64,000 bases of DNA from Nocardia takedensis NBRC 100417 (GCF_000308695.1 NZ_BAGG01000093.1:186001-250000); one strand, 5' to 3'; positions 41,587 through 50,571 are shown, counted from the first letter of the stretch. The notes: generated by a model from the sequence alone, not told the origin. Program-made: numbers and translations.

Positions 41587-42492
41587 TCAGGGCTCGAGAA
41601 CGACCTTGCCCGGTCCGCGTCCGTGCTCCATCTCCCGCTGCGCGTCGGCCGCGTCGGCCAGCGCGAAAACCCGTGCGGGACCGGGCAACCGGAATTCGCC
41701 CGCCGCCACCCGCGCGGCGACCTGTTCGGCGAGCGCGACCGGGCGCGGGCCCGCGCCGGTGCTGGAGAAGGTGACGCCGAGTTCGGCGGCGGCCGGATCG
41801 GCGATGGTGACGATACGGTCCACCCCGCCGCGCAGGTCGATCGCGTCGGGCAGCGCTCCGCGGCCTGCCGCGTCGAACACCGCGTCGACCCCGGGGACCA
41901 GTGCCCGGACCCGGTCGGCGAGGCCGGGGCCGTAAGTGGTGGGCAGCGCGCCCAATTCGGCGACCAGGTCCTGATTGGCCGGCGAGGCGGTGCCCACGAC
42001 CCGCACCCCGTCGGCGGCGGCCAGTTGGACGGCCATCGAGCCGACCGCCCCGGAGGCGCCGGTGACCAGCAGCGTCTGCCCCGCGCCGAGGTCGAGCATC
42101 TCGAGGACGCGGGCGGCGGTGCTCACCGCGACGGGCAGCGCCGCCGCGTCGGCCCAGCTCAGCTTCTCCGGTTTGCGAGCCAGGGCGACGCCGAGCGTGT
42201 ATTCGGCGTACCCGCCGGAGCGCACCCACCCGAACACCTCGTCGCCGACGGCGAATCCGGTGGCTTCCGGGCCGAGCGCGTCCACGACGCCCGCGATCTC
42301 GCTGCCGGGATACTGCGGGAACCGCGGTTCACCGAAAACCAGTGCGCCGGAACGGATCTTCCAATCCGCCGGGTTGACGCCCGCCGCCCGCACCGCGACG
42401 CGGATCTCCGCGCCCGCGGGTTCCGGGGTCGGCACGTCGATCGGTTCGAGCACCTCGGGGCCGCCGTAGGCGGAGAACGCGATGGCGCGCAT
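41587..42492 (-). CDS. NADP-dependent quinone oxidoreductase-like protein (MDR superfamily)
   Basis: A 301-residue zinc-independent medium-chain reductase. MRAIAFSAYGGPEVLE opens the GroES-like domain, followed by GVNPADWKIRSG, PGSEIAGVV, and the nucleotide motif VTGASGAVGSMAVQLA. It is a common detoxifying enone/quinone reductase type. The ATG at 42492 follows AGGAAAGGCAGG. It is divergent from an SDR gene across 136 bases that contain an 18-bp perfect palindrome. Confidence 0.88.
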   Translation of the reverse strand: MRAIAFSAYGGPEVLEPIDVPTPEPAGAEIRVAVRAAGVNPADWKIRSGALVFGEPRFPQYPGSEIAGVVDALGPEATGFAVGDEVFGWVRSGGYAEYTLGVALARKPEKLSWADAAALPVAVSTAARVLEMLDLGAGQTLLVTGASGAVGSMAVQLAAADGVRVVGTASPANQDLVAELGALPTTYGPGLADRVRALVPGVDAVFDAAGRGALPDAIDLRGGVDRIVTIADPAAAELGVTFSSTGAGPRPVALAEQVAARVAAGEFRLPGPARVFALADAADAQREMEHGRGPGKVVLEP

Positions 42493-42577
42493 GGCACCTG
42501 CCTTTCCTGGCCGTCGCCGGATGGTCGAGATCAACGATAGGCGAATCCGTCGCGCGCCCGGACACCGCACACAATCG

Positions 42578-42600
42578 ACCAAGCAATTGCTTGGTATGGT
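42578..42600. promoter_or_regulatory. 18-bp perfect palindrome abutting a -10 box
   Basis: ACCAAGCAATTGCTTGGT (42578-42595) is perfectly self-complementary. Its last T is the first base of TATGGT (42595-42600), a -10 box for the SDR gene at 42629. The layout is that of a TetR-type operator filling the promoter spacer. No regulator gene is adjacent. Confidence 0.65.
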
Positions 42601-42628
42601 CGGGAGACAGGTCGAGCGGAGGTGGGCG

Positions 42629-43399
42629 ATGGACGACTTCGGGCGCCGCGGCGGCGCGGCGCTGGTCCTCGGGGCCAGCGGCGGTCTCGGTCGAGCCGTG
42701 GCCGGGCTGCTCCTCGAACGCGGCAGCGACCTCGCCCTGACCTACCACCGCGACCCTGCCCCGCTCGACCCGCTGCGCGCCGCCGCCGAGACCGCGGGCC
42801 GCACCGCGCGCGCCTGGCGACTCGACCTCACCGACGCCGAACGGACCGCCGAGGTGGTCGCCGAGGCCGCCGCCGCGCTCGGCGGCCTGCACACCCTGGT
42901 CTACGCGGCCGGACCGCACGTGCCGATGGTGCACCTGAGCCGCGTCGCCCCGGCCGACCTGGATCGGCAACTGCGCGTCGACACCGCCGGATTCTTCGCC
43001 GCCGTGCACGCGGCACTGCCCTATCTGCGCGCCACGCACGGGTCGGTGGTGGCCGTGACCACCGCCGCCACCACCAGATTCGCGGTGCGCGACGGACTCT
43101 CGGCCGCGCCCAAGGCCGCCGTGGAGACCCTGATCCGCGGCATCGCCGCCGAGGAGGGCCGCTTCGGCGTGCGGGCCAACTGCGTGGGTCCGGGCATGAC
43201 CACCGCGGGGATGGCCGAACGGTTGATCGGCAACGGCGACCTCGACGAACGCGCCCTGGACACGGCGCGCGGCAACATCGCCCTGCGCCGCTTCGGCGAC
43301 GCCGCCGACATCGCCGAGGCCGTCTGTTTCCTGGCCAGCGACCGCGCCGGCTACATCACCGGCCAGAAACTCGACGTCGACGGCGGCTACGGGGTGTAG
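42629..43399 (+). CDS. SDR family oxidoreductase
   Basis: A 256-residue SDR of the enoyl/3-oxoacyl reductase type. GASGGLGRA near residue 14 binds the cofactor, and VYAAGPHVP follows. The catalytic region is atypical: VTTAATTRFAVRDGLSAAPKAAVE has Lys after Ala-Pro where YxxxK is expected, so the usual catalytic Tyr seems missing. The ATG has GGAGG upstream. A palindromic operator overlaps its promoter. Confidence 0.8.
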   Translation: MDDFGRRGGAALVLGASGGLGRAVAGLLLERGSDLALTYHRDPAPLDPLRAAAETAGRTARAWRLDLTDAERTAEVVAEAAAALGGLHTLVYAAGPHVPMVHLSRVAPADLDRQLRVDTAGFFAAVHAALPYLRATHGSVVAVTTAATTRFAVRDGLSAAPKAAVETLIRGIAAEEGRFGVRANCVGPGMTTAGMAERLIGNGDLDERALDTARGNIALRRFGDAADIAEAVCFLASDRAGYITGQKLDVDGGYGV

Positions 43400-43459
43400 G
43401 CGGGACAGTCACCGCGTGTCCGCTCGGTGATCGGCGACCGCGCGCCGATAGTGGGTCCG

Positions 43460-45082
43460 ATGGCTACCGACGAGCACGAGACGAAGCCCGCGCCCGACCT
43501 GCCGCTCATCGCGATCGGGGTGCTCAGCGTGGCGGGCCTGGTGGGCTGGGCCGCTCTCGGCTCGGACGGCTTCGAATCCGCCTCCGACGCCGCGTTGCGC
43601 TGGGTGATCGGCAATTTCGACTGGTTGTTCGTGGTCGCCGCCGACCTGTTCCTGGTGCTGTGCGTACTGATCGCGGTCAGCCGCTTCGGCCGCATCCGCT
43701 TGGGCGCCGACGACGCCGAACCGGAATTCGGCAACCTCGCCTGGATCGCCATGATGTTCAGCGCGGGCATGGGAATCGGCCTGATGTTCTACGGGGTCGG
43801 CGAACCGCTGCAACACTACGTCGACCCGCCGCCCTCGACGGGCGTCGCACCGCGGTCCGCGGCCGCCGCCAACACCGCGTTGCAGTTCTCGCTGTTCCAC
43901 TGGACGTTCATGCCGTGGGCGATCTACGGCGTGGTCGGACTCGCGTTGGCCTACGCGGGTTTCCGCAAAGGCCGCGGCAACCGACTCTCCGCGGCCTTCG
44001 TGCCGCTGCTCGGCGAACGCGGGGCGGCGGGATGGCCCGGCAAGGCGATCGATCTGCTCGCCGTGTTCGCCACCGTCTTCGGCACCGCGACCAGCCTCGG
44101 ACTGGGCGCGTTGCAGGTGTCGAAAGGACTGAACCTGACCTTCGGCACCCCCGACAGCGTCACCGTGCAGTTGATCGTCATCGGGGCGCTCGGGGCCGCG
44201 TTCGTGGCCTCGGCGTTCTCCGGTCTGCACCGCGGCGTGAAATGGCTGTCCACGGTGAACGTGGTGCTGGCCGCACTGCTCATGGTGTTCGTCTTCGTGC
44301 TCGGCCCGACCGTGCACGTCCTGGACACCATCCCCGCCGCGATCGGGGACTACCTGTTCACTCTGCTGCCCATGTCGACCAGGACCGCCGCCAACGCCGA
44401 CCCGGACTGGATGGGCCGGTGGACCATCTTCTACTGGGCGTGGTGGATGTCGTGGGCGCCGTTCGTCGGCACCTTCATCGCGCGGATCTCCAAGGGCCGC
44501 ACCGTCCGCGAGTTCCTGATCGGCGTGCTGCTGGTGCCCAGCGGTGTCACGGTGCTGTGGTTCTGTGTCATGGGCGGCAGCGCGATCCGGGTCAGCGCCA
44601 CCGGCGCCGCCGATCTGACCGCCGACGCCGCCGACGCGGAAGCCGCGCTGTTCGGCATGCTCGACGCCCTCCCGCTCGGCGCGCTCACCTCGCTGATCTC
44701 GGTGGTGCTGATCATGCTGTACTTCATCACCAGCGCGGATTCGGCGTCCCTGGTGATGGGCTCGCTGACCAGCGGCGGATCGCTGCACCCGCCGTCGTGG
44801 CTGGTGGTCACCTGGGGCGTCTCGATGGGCGCGGTCGCGGCGGTGCTGCTGGTCGCGGGCGGCCTGGACTCGTTGCAGACCGCGACGATCCTGGTCGCCC
44901 TGCCGTTCGTGCTGGTGATGGTGGCGCTGTGCTGGGCGCTGGTCAAGGAATTGCGTGTCGATCCCGGTGCGGGCAAACGGCCCGGCACAGCACCGCACGG
45001 CCTGCGCGACGCGGTGCGCACGATGGTCGGCGAGGAGATCGGCGAGCGCGCAGCACAGGCGAAGCGACGCACCGACTCCTGA
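43460..45082 (+). CDS. BCCT family betaine/choline/carnitine transporter
   Basis: A 540-residue membrane protein with 12 predicted hydrophobic segments. The BCCT signature is present: FYWAWWMSWAPFVGTF, then ARISKGRTVREF. GMGIGLMFYGVGEPL in helix 3 is the substrate/Na+ site region. It imports compatible solutes for osmotic stress or as carbon and nitrogen sources. The start is uncertain: ATG 43460 is chosen, and GTG 43427 is an alternative; neither has a good ribosome site. The short C-terminal tail is basic. Confidence 0.9.
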   Translation: MATDEHETKPAPDLPLIAIGVLSVAGLVGWAALGSDGFESASDAALRWVIGNFDWLFVVAADLFLVLCVLIAVSRFGRIRLGADDAEPEFGNLAWIAMMFSAGMGIGLMFYGVGEPLQHYVDPPPSTGVAPRSAAAANTALQFSLFHWTFMPWAIYGVVGLALAYAGFRKGRGNRLSAAFVPLLGERGAAGWPGKAIDLLAVFATVFGTATSLGLGALQVSKGLNLTFGTPDSVTVQLIVIGALGAAFVASAFSGLHRGVKWLSTVNVVLAALLMVFVFVLGPTVHVLDTIPAAIGDYLFTLLPMSTRTAANADPDWMGRWTIFYWAWWMSWAPFVGTFIARISKGRTVREFLIGVLLVPSGVTVLWFCVMGGSAIRVSATGAADLTADAADAEAALFGMLDALPLGALTSLISVVLIMLYFITSADSASLVMGSLTSGGSLHPPSWLVVTWGVSMGAVAAVLLVAGGLDSLQTATILVALPFVLVMVALCWALVKELRVDPGAGKRPGTAPHGLRDAVRTMVGEEIGERAAQAKRRTDS

Positions 45083-45244
45083 TCGGCGCCACGCCCTCGA
45101 CCGGGCGGGTCGCGCGGACAGCGGGTATCGTCCGAACGGTACGTGGCCGTACTCGCCCGTGCTGTTACCGCCGCCCGCGACGCCCGGGGCGGGCCGCGAG
45201 ACGGCGTTACCGATTCATCGAAGATCACTGAGAAGGAGCGCGCT

Positions 45245-46291
45245 TTGGAGGTCCTCGAGTCACTGCGTGGCGATGCCGACCCGGTCGCCCACATCCACGC
45301 CCTCGTCGGACAGCGCTTCCGCATTCTCGCGCCGTACCGGGTCGGCCGCGAGAAGGTCAGGGAATACGCCCGCGCGGTGCAGAACTTCCATCCGACCCAC
45401 TGGGACGAGGACACCGCCGCCGCCTACGGCTACCCGGCCCTGCTCGCCCCGCCCACCTTCACCTGCCTGCTGATGGGCGGTGTCCAGCAGGCCATGACGG
45501 ATCTGCTCGTCGGCCTGAACCTGACCACGACGGTGCAGACCGACCAGGTGATGAACTACCACCGGCCGATCCTGGTCGGCGACGAACTCACCAGCAACAT
45601 CTCGCTGCACTCGTTCCGGCGGGCCTTCGGCGGCGACATGATCGTCATCGAGAACCTGATCACCAACCAGCACGACGAGGTGGTGCTCACCGCGCACACC
45701 TCGGTGATCTCGCGCGCCGACGCCGAGGCCGAGGACACCTCGATCCTGGACCGGGTCGCCACGATCGGCCGCCAGGATTTCACGCCGCCGGTGGAGATCG
45801 AGCGGTGGAGCGCGCCGCTGCCGATCCCCGATCCGGGGCCGGCCGGGCCGCGCGGACGGACCGTCGACTCGGTCGCGGCGGGCGAGGATCTGCCCGGCGA
45901 CACGGTCCGCCTGACCCTGGGCGATCTGGTGAACTACGCGGGGGTCTCCGGTGACCCGAACCCGATCCACTTCCATTCCGAGACGGCGCGACTCGTCGGT
46001 CTGGAACACGGCGTGGTCGCGCACGGCATGCTGACGATGGCGCTGGGCGCGGGCTACGTCACCAACTGGCTCGACGATCCCGGTGCGCTGGTGCGGTATT
46101 CGGTGCGGATGACCAGCCCCGTGTACGTCGGCATGGACGACCGCAGCAACGTCGAGTTCCAGGGCCGGGTCAAATCCGTCGACCGCGAAGCGGGCACCGC
46201 GACCATCGCGCTGACCGCCACCCACGACGGCAAGAAGATCTTCGGCCGCGCCACTGCCGTGGTCCGCCTGGGCCGAACCGCTTCGGCCTGA
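45245..46291 (+). CDS. Fused double hot-dog (MaoC-like) hydroxyacyl dehydratase
   Basis: A 348-residue protein with two hot-dog domains. The N-terminal one (about 10-150, GREKVREYARAVQNFHPTHW) resembles HadA/HadC subunits. The C-terminal one (about 205-340) has the catalytic hydratase motif YAGVSGDPNPIHFHSETA and VVAHGMLTM. In mycobacteria these are separate proteins of the fatty-acid synthase II dehydratase; here they are one chain. The TTG start is fixed by AAGGAG 6 bases upstream. A role in mycolic-acid or fatty-acid elongation is likely but not proven. Confidence 0.87.
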   Translation: MEVLESLRGDADPVAHIHALVGQRFRILAPYRVGREKVREYARAVQNFHPTHWDEDTAAAYGYPALLAPPTFTCLLMGGVQQAMTDLLVGLNLTTTVQTDQVMNYHRPILVGDELTSNISLHSFRRAFGGDMIVIENLITNQHDEVVLTAHTSVISRADAEAEDTSILDRVATIGRQDFTPPVEIERWSAPLPIPDPGPAGPRGRTVDSVAAGEDLPGDTVRLTLGDLVNYAGVSGDPNPIHFHSETARLVGLEHGVVAHGMLTMALGAGYVTNWLDDPGALVRYSVRMTSPVYVGMDDRSNVEFQGRVKSVDREAGTATIALTATHDGKKIFGRATAVVRLGRTASA

Positions 46292-46305
46292 ACCGGATTC
46301 GTCGC

Positions 46306-46325
46306 GCCCCGGCTCAGGCCGGGGC
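46306..46325. terminator. Hairpin between convergent dehydratase and rskA genes
   Basis: GCCCCGGC-TCAG-GCCGGGGC forms an 8-bp G+C stem with a tetraloop. It lies 14 bases past the plus-strand stop and contains the stop codon of rskA. Confidence 0.55.
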
Positions 46326-47057
46326 CACCGCGGCGAGCGGGTCGGTGGTCGGCTGCGGCGATCCGCCCGCCGGTTCGAGGGTGAGCGCCAGGGTGTCGGT
46401 GGGTTGGTAGGCGGTCACCAAGGCGGGCGCACCGGTGGCCACCGTATCCAGCACACCCGCCGAGCGCGGCGTGCCGTCCGGCGGGATCAGCCACAGCTGA
46501 TAGGCGCGTCCCGGGCCGGGGTCGGCGACCTCGTCGAACGTCACGCCCGCCGCGGCCAAGCGCTCGGAGGTGTAGACGGTCAGCGTTCCGCCGGTCGCGA
46601 CGGGCACGGTCCGACTGCGGGTGTCCGGTTGCTCGAGGACGATCTCGGCGGTGACGGTGTCATCGCGTTCCTCGGTGCGGTTCGCCACCACCGCGACCGT
46701 CGCGCCGACCGCGACGACCACCGCCGCCGCGGCGGCCGCCACCAGCCATCGGCCGCGGCCCGCACGCGGGGCGGGGCGGGCGGGCAGCGGTTCGGTGCCG
46801 GTCCGGGTGCGCGGATGCTCGGCGACCGTCCGCAGCACCGCCGCCTCCAGGTCCGCGGGCGGGGGCACCGCGTCGACCACGGTCATCGCGGCCAAGGTCT
46901 CGCGCAGGGCGCGCACGGTCGAGGTGAATTCGGCGGCGGTGTCCGCGTCCGCCGCGCGCAGCGAGTTCTCCACCGCGCGGCGTTCCAGATCGTCCAGCGC
47001 GTCCAGCGCGTACGGAAAAGCCATGTCCGGGAGGTCTCGCAGATCTCCGCTGGTCAT
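46314..47057 (-). CDS. rskA: Anti-sigma-K factor RskA
   Basis: A 247-residue single-pass membrane protein. The N-terminal cytoplasmic part (about 1-95, DMAFPYALDALDDLERRAVE) would hold SigK. One hydrophobic segment WLVAAAAAAVVVAVGATVAV lies near 105-125. The outer RskA domain ends the chain (AYQLWLIPPDGTPRSAGVL). Regulated cleavage releases the sigma factor. It starts in an ATGA overlap with sigK. Confidence 0.92.
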   Translation of the reverse strand: MTSGDLRDLPDMAFPYALDALDDLERRAVENSLRAADADTAAEFTSTVRALRETLAAMTVVDAVPPPADLEAAVLRTVAEHPRTRTGTEPLPARPAPRAGRGRWLVAAAAAAVVVAVGATVAVVANRTEERDDTVTAEIVLEQPDTRSRTVPVATGGTLTVYTSERLAAAGVTFDEVADPGPGRAYQLWLIPPDGTPRSAGVLDTVATGAPALVTAYQPTDTLALTLEPAGGSPQPTTDPLAAVAPA

Positions 47058-47698
47058 TCGATGCCACCTCCCGACAAACAGCCCGCCAACCGTTTGAGCC
47101 CGTCCCTGATCCGGCTCTTGACCGTGGGCAACGGGATCGACAGGTGGTCGGCCACCTCAGGATAGGTACGCCCACTGTAATAGGCCAGGGCGACCGCCTC
47201 GCGCTGACGCTCGGTCAGCGTGCCGAGGCAGTCCAGCACCGCCTGGGTCTCGGCCCGTTGGTCGACGGCCTCGGCGACCACGTCGTGGTCGCGGCCCAGA
47301 TGTTTGTGCCCGTAGGCCAGGTCGCGGCTGCCCGCGGCCTGTTCGCGGCGCACCCGGTCGACCGCGCGGCGGTGGGTGAGCGTCATCAGCCAACCCATCG
47401 GGCTCGACAGCGCCGGGTCGTAGCGATCCGAGAGCGTCCACACCTGGAGGTAGACCTCCTGGGTGATCTCCTCGGCGGTGGCGTGCGCGCGCAGGATGCG
47501 CACCGCGAGCCCGAACACGCGGTGGCTGGTGGCGCGGTAGAAGTCGGTGAAGGCATCCCGATCGCCGGTGGAGATCGCGGTCAGCTGGTCGACCAGGACC
47601 CGCGTGTGCTCGGCGACCTCACCGGAGCGACCGTTTCCACAGGCGGGCCCGGCCCCATGGTCGAGGCGGACGATCGGATCGTCCGGTTCCTCGGTCAT
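47054..47698 (-). CDS. sigK: ECF RNA polymerase sigma factor SigK
   Basis: A 214-residue ECF sigma factor. Region 2 is at about 40-105 (FTDFYRATSHRVFGLAVRIL, EEITQEVYLQVW), and region 4 at 155-205 (LTERQREAVALAYYSGRTYP, then DHLSIPLPTVKSRIRDGLKRL). The ATGA overlap with rskA gives the standard sigK-rskA pair. Autoregulation is expected from the family; no SigK promoter was identified upstream. Confidence 0.92.
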   Translation of the reverse strand: MTEEPDDPIVRLDHGAGPACGNGRSGEVAEHTRVLVDQLTAISTGDRDAFTDFYRATSHRVFGLAVRILRAHATAEEITQEVYLQVWTLSDRYDPALSSPMGWLMTLTHRRAVDRVRREQAAGSRDLAYGHKHLGRDHDVVAEAVDQRAETQAVLDCLGTLTERQREAVALAYYSGRTYPEVADHLSIPLPTVKSRIRDGLKRLAGCLSGGGIE

Positions 47699-47872
47699 CC
47701 GCGCGGCTCGAACGGGCCGCGGGACGAACGGGACACGGGGCAGATCGGCAGCGGAAGCACGTCGAACTCGACTCCTGACGAGGGTGGGGGTCTCGCGTCT
47801 GATCGGCTGTCACGTTACGCGGTGCGCGCCGCGCATCGGCTCCGAACGGCCGTGCCGCGCGGCGTCCGCAGG

Positions 47873-48706
47873 TCAGGCGACCCGACTCGCGGCGGGCTCG
47901 GCCAGCGCCTGTTCGCGCAGCTTCTTGAGGGTCCTGGTCAGGATGCGCGAGACCTGCATCTGCGACACCCCGAGGCGGTCGGCGATCTGGGCTTGGGTCC
48001 GGTTCTCGAAGAACCGCCACACCAGGACCTGCCGTTCCCGTTCGGGCAGCGCCGCCAGCAGCGGACGCACCGCGAGCGCGTCCTCGAGCAGTCGGTAGGA
48101 GGGCTCCTCGCGGCCGAGGGTGTCGGCGATCGACGGGCGGGTCTGCTCGTCGGAGGAGTTCGACGTCGCGTCCAGGGAATTGGTCTGGTAAGCGTTGGCG
48201 GCCATGATCGCCTGGGTGACCTCGACGACCTCGAGATCGAGTTCGGCGGCGATCTCGCGGGCGGTGGGCATGCGCCCGAGCTTCTGCGAGAGCGCTTCGA
48301 TGGCCGGGCGGACCTGCGCTTGGACCTCTTTGGCTCGCCGGGGCACGCGTAAGGCCCAGGTCCCGTCGCGGAAGTGGCGACGCACCGAGCCCATGATCGT
48401 CGGCACCGCGAAGGACAGGAACGACGCGCCGCGTTCGACGTCGAAGCGGTCGACGGCCTGCACCAAGCCCAGCCGCGCGACCTGGAGCAGGTCGTCGAAA
48501 TCCTCACCGCGCCCGGAGAACTTGCGGGCGATGTGCTCGGCGAGCGGCAGGCAGCGCTCCACGATCTGGGTGCGCACGCTCGCCCGGTGCGGGTCGTCGG
48601 CGGCGAGTGCGGCCAACTTCTCGAACCACGGTTCGATGTTGTCGTAGCTGGCGGTCCCGAACACGTCCCGTGACGTGTCGTCCGCACCTGTCGTCGTCCT
48701 GCTCAT
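47873..48706 (-). CDS. SigB/SigF-type stress sigma factor
   Basis: A 277-residue group 3 sigma factor of the general-stress/sporulation type. Region 2 has RKFSGRGEDFDDLLQVARLGLVQA then FAVPTIMGSVRRHFRDGTW. Region 3 has VPRRAKEVQAQV. Region 4 has LPERERQVLVWRFFENRTQ, then IADRLGVSQMQVSRILTRTL. The ATG has GAGGGA upstream. A promoter that resembles its own class (GTGT-N15-GGGTAT) lies just upstream, which suggests autoregulation. The usual anti-sigma kinase gene is not adjacent. Confidence 0.88.
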   Translation of the reverse strand: MSRTTTGADDTSRDVFGTASYDNIEPWFEKLAALAADDPHRASVRTQIVERCLPLAEHIARKFSGRGEDFDDLLQVARLGLVQAVDRFDVERGASFLSFAVPTIMGSVRRHFRDGTWALRVPRRAKEVQAQVRPAIEALSQKLGRMPTAREIAAELDLEVVEVTQAIMAANAYQTNSLDATSNSSDEQTRPSIADTLGREEPSYRLLEDALAVRPLLAALPERERQVLVWRFFENRTQAQIADRLGVSQMQVSRILTRTLKKLREQALAEPAASRVA

Positions 48707-48745
48707 CCGAAATCCCTCGCTCCATCTCGGTTCGGCGACGCCCGG

Positions 48746-48770
48746 ATACCCGGGCGCACACCATCGACAC
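48746..48770 (-). promoter_or_regulatory. Candidate SigF/SigB-class promoter of the sigma gene
   Basis: On the minus strand GTGT, 15 bases, then GGGTAT ends 39 bases before the ATG. The SigF consensus as remembered is GTTT-N15/17-GGGTAT, so one base differs. Confidence 0.5.
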
Positions 48771-48866
48771 CCCCGAATTCCGAAAAATTTCGATCGGGTC
48801 GCGGAACCGGGTCGCATCCGCCCGGAAACGCACCGCCGCGGCCCGCCCGGGTGTGGAATGGACCCC

Positions 48867-49805
48867 ATGAAACGGACCGCGATCATCCTGGGGAGTTGTG
48901 TCCTGGCCGCGCTGTCGGCCCTGGCCGCGCCGCGCGCGCACGCCGCCGACACCTGTCCCGGCGCCGGACAGCCGACGATTCCCGCCGCCGCGATCCCCGG
49001 CGCGCTCGAGGGGCTCACGGTCGACGCGCGCGGACGCGCCTTCACCACCGACCTGACCGCGGGCCGCGTCTACCGCATCGACGCGCCGGGTGCCACGCCG
49101 GTCGTGGTGGCCACGGTGCCCAGCGGCGGGGCCGGCGGGCTGGCCTGGACACCGGACGGGCGACTGCTGGTCGGTTACGGCGCGGACCCGCGGGTCTTCC
49201 AGGGTGACGCGCTGCGGGCCGCGGGCATCGTCGCGGTCGATCCGGACACCGGCGCGCTCACCCCGTACGCCTCGGGCCTGAGCGCCGCCAACGGACTGGA
49301 CGTCGCAGCCGACGGAATCGCCTACGCCACCAACGACTTCGCGAGTTTCGTCGGCCGGGTCTACCCGAACGGCGCGGTACAAGCCGACTGGACCCGCTTC
49401 CCCAGCGCGAACGGCGCGGTGCTCGGCGGCGACGACGCCTACCTCTACGTCTCGCGCACCTTCAGCGATCCGGGCGTGAGCCGCATCCCGATCGCGAATC
49501 CCGCGGCCCCGCAGTCACTGCTGGACCTGCGCGGCGCGGACGCCCTCGGCGCACCGGACGGGTTGACGCTGGACTCCGCCGAACGGCCGGTGGTGCCGCT
49601 CAACCCGTCGGGGCAGATCATCCGGATCGACGCCCCGCAGCGGTATTGCGTTCTCGGCGGCGGCAATCCGGCGACCAGCGTGCTCACCTACGGGCGCGGC
49701 GACACCGGTTTCTCGGCGGGCCGGTTGTTCGGCGCGACGTTCACCGGGCAGGTCTACGAGATCCCCGGCGGATTCGACCCGAACGCCCGCACCGCGACCC
49801 CCTGA
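48867..49805 (+). CDS. Secreted SMP-30/gluconolactonase-like beta-propeller protein
   Basis: A 312-residue exported protein. The signal peptide ends RAHAAD (about residue 26). The rest shows repeated propeller blades: LEGLTVDARGRAFTTDLTAG, GGLAWTPDGRLLVGYGA, ANGLDVAADGIAYATND, PDGLTLDSAERPVVPLNPSG. The pattern fits SMP-30/NHL-type hydrolases or sensors. The ATG at 48867 is chosen to give a classic signal peptide; no strong ribosome site is seen. It is divergent from the sigF-type gene. Confidence 0.78.
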   Translation: MKRTAIILGSCVLAALSALAAPRAHAADTCPGAGQPTIPAAAIPGALEGLTVDARGRAFTTDLTAGRVYRIDAPGATPVVVATVPSGGAGGLAWTPDGRLLVGYGADPRVFQGDALRAAGIVAVDPDTGALTPYASGLSAANGLDVAADGIAYATNDFASFVGRVYPNGAVQADWTRFPSANGAVLGGDDAYLYVSRTFSDPGVSRIPIANPAAPQSLLDLRGADALGAPDGLTLDSAERPVVPLNPSGQIIRIDAPQRYCVLGGGNPATSVLTYGRGDTGFSAGRLFGATFTGQVYEIPGGFDPNARTATP

Positions 49806-49809
49806 CCGC

Positions 49810-50517
49810 TCAGGAGGGCGCGGTGATCCTGGTGATGGCGACCGTGCCGTCGCCCGCGGCGGCCACGGTGACGAACTGCCGGTAGGTCCGCACCACCGAA
49901 TCGGGGCGCGATTCGGTGATCACCACGTCGAACCGGCCGTCGGCCAACGGCGTGATCAGCACGCAGTGCTGGGTGCCCGGCGGCACCGAGGCCGCGCCCG
50001 CGCCGATCACCTCGGCCGTGGGCAGCCCCGCGTCCGGGGTGGTGAGCATGCGCGCCCGCTCCCCCGACCGGCTGACGTAATAGGCGTGCTGGAAGGCCAG
50101 GATGACCTCGGGCCCGTTGGCGTTGGAGCCGACCCCGTTGCCGCGCACCACTTGTTCGGTGCGGGTCGGTTCGCAGCCGGGACCGCCGCCCAGGATCGGA
50201 TCGGCGGCGGTCGCGGCCTGGCGCGGCGCGGTGCTGACCGAGGTGTAGACCAGGACCACCGCGACCGCGGCCACCGAACCGACGACGGCGGCCGACCCGA
50301 CGAGCACCGAGCGGGTCCGGTTGCGGCGCGGGGGCGGGCGGCGGCGCTTGCCGTTGCGCAACGGCGGCAGCGTGCGCGGCGGCGGCAACGCCCCCGATGC
50401 CGGTAGCATCCCCGGCCACAGCGGAGCCGCGGCGGCGGCCGTGCGCCGTCGACCCGCGGTGCCGGTGCGCAGCGCTCCGACGACCCGCCGTGGTTCGGAC
50501 GTGTTCGACGACATCAT
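49810..50517 (-). CDS. Single-pass membrane protein, unknown function
   Basis: A 235-residue protein I do not recognise. The first 75 residues are Pro/Arg-rich and cytoplasmic, with a basic stop (KRRRPPPRRNRTR). One membrane segment SVLVGSAAVVGSVAAVAVVLVY follows at about 72-93. The outer domain of about 140 residues has two cysteines (GPGCEPTR and QHCVLI) and IRVV-like strands; EVILAFQHAYYVSRSGERAR suggests an SnoaL/Mce-associated-like fold. The start is one of two adjacent ATGs at 50517/50514. Confidence 0.65.
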   Translation of the reverse strand: MMSSNTSEPRRVVGALRTGTAGRRRTAAAAAPLWPGMLPASGALPPPRTLPPLRNGKRRRPPPRRNRTRSVLVGSAAVVGSVAAVAVVLVYTSVSTAPRQAATAADPILGGGPGCEPTRTEQVVRGNGVGSNANGPEVILAFQHAYYVSRSGERARMLTTPDAGLPTAEVIGAGAASVPPGTQHCVLITPLADGRFDVVITESRPDSVVRTYRQFVTVAAAGDGTVAITRITAPS

Positions 50518-50571
50518 GAGTTCGCCGCACCCCCTTTGCCGGCGCCCCGAGGGCGACTCCGGGCTCCACTT

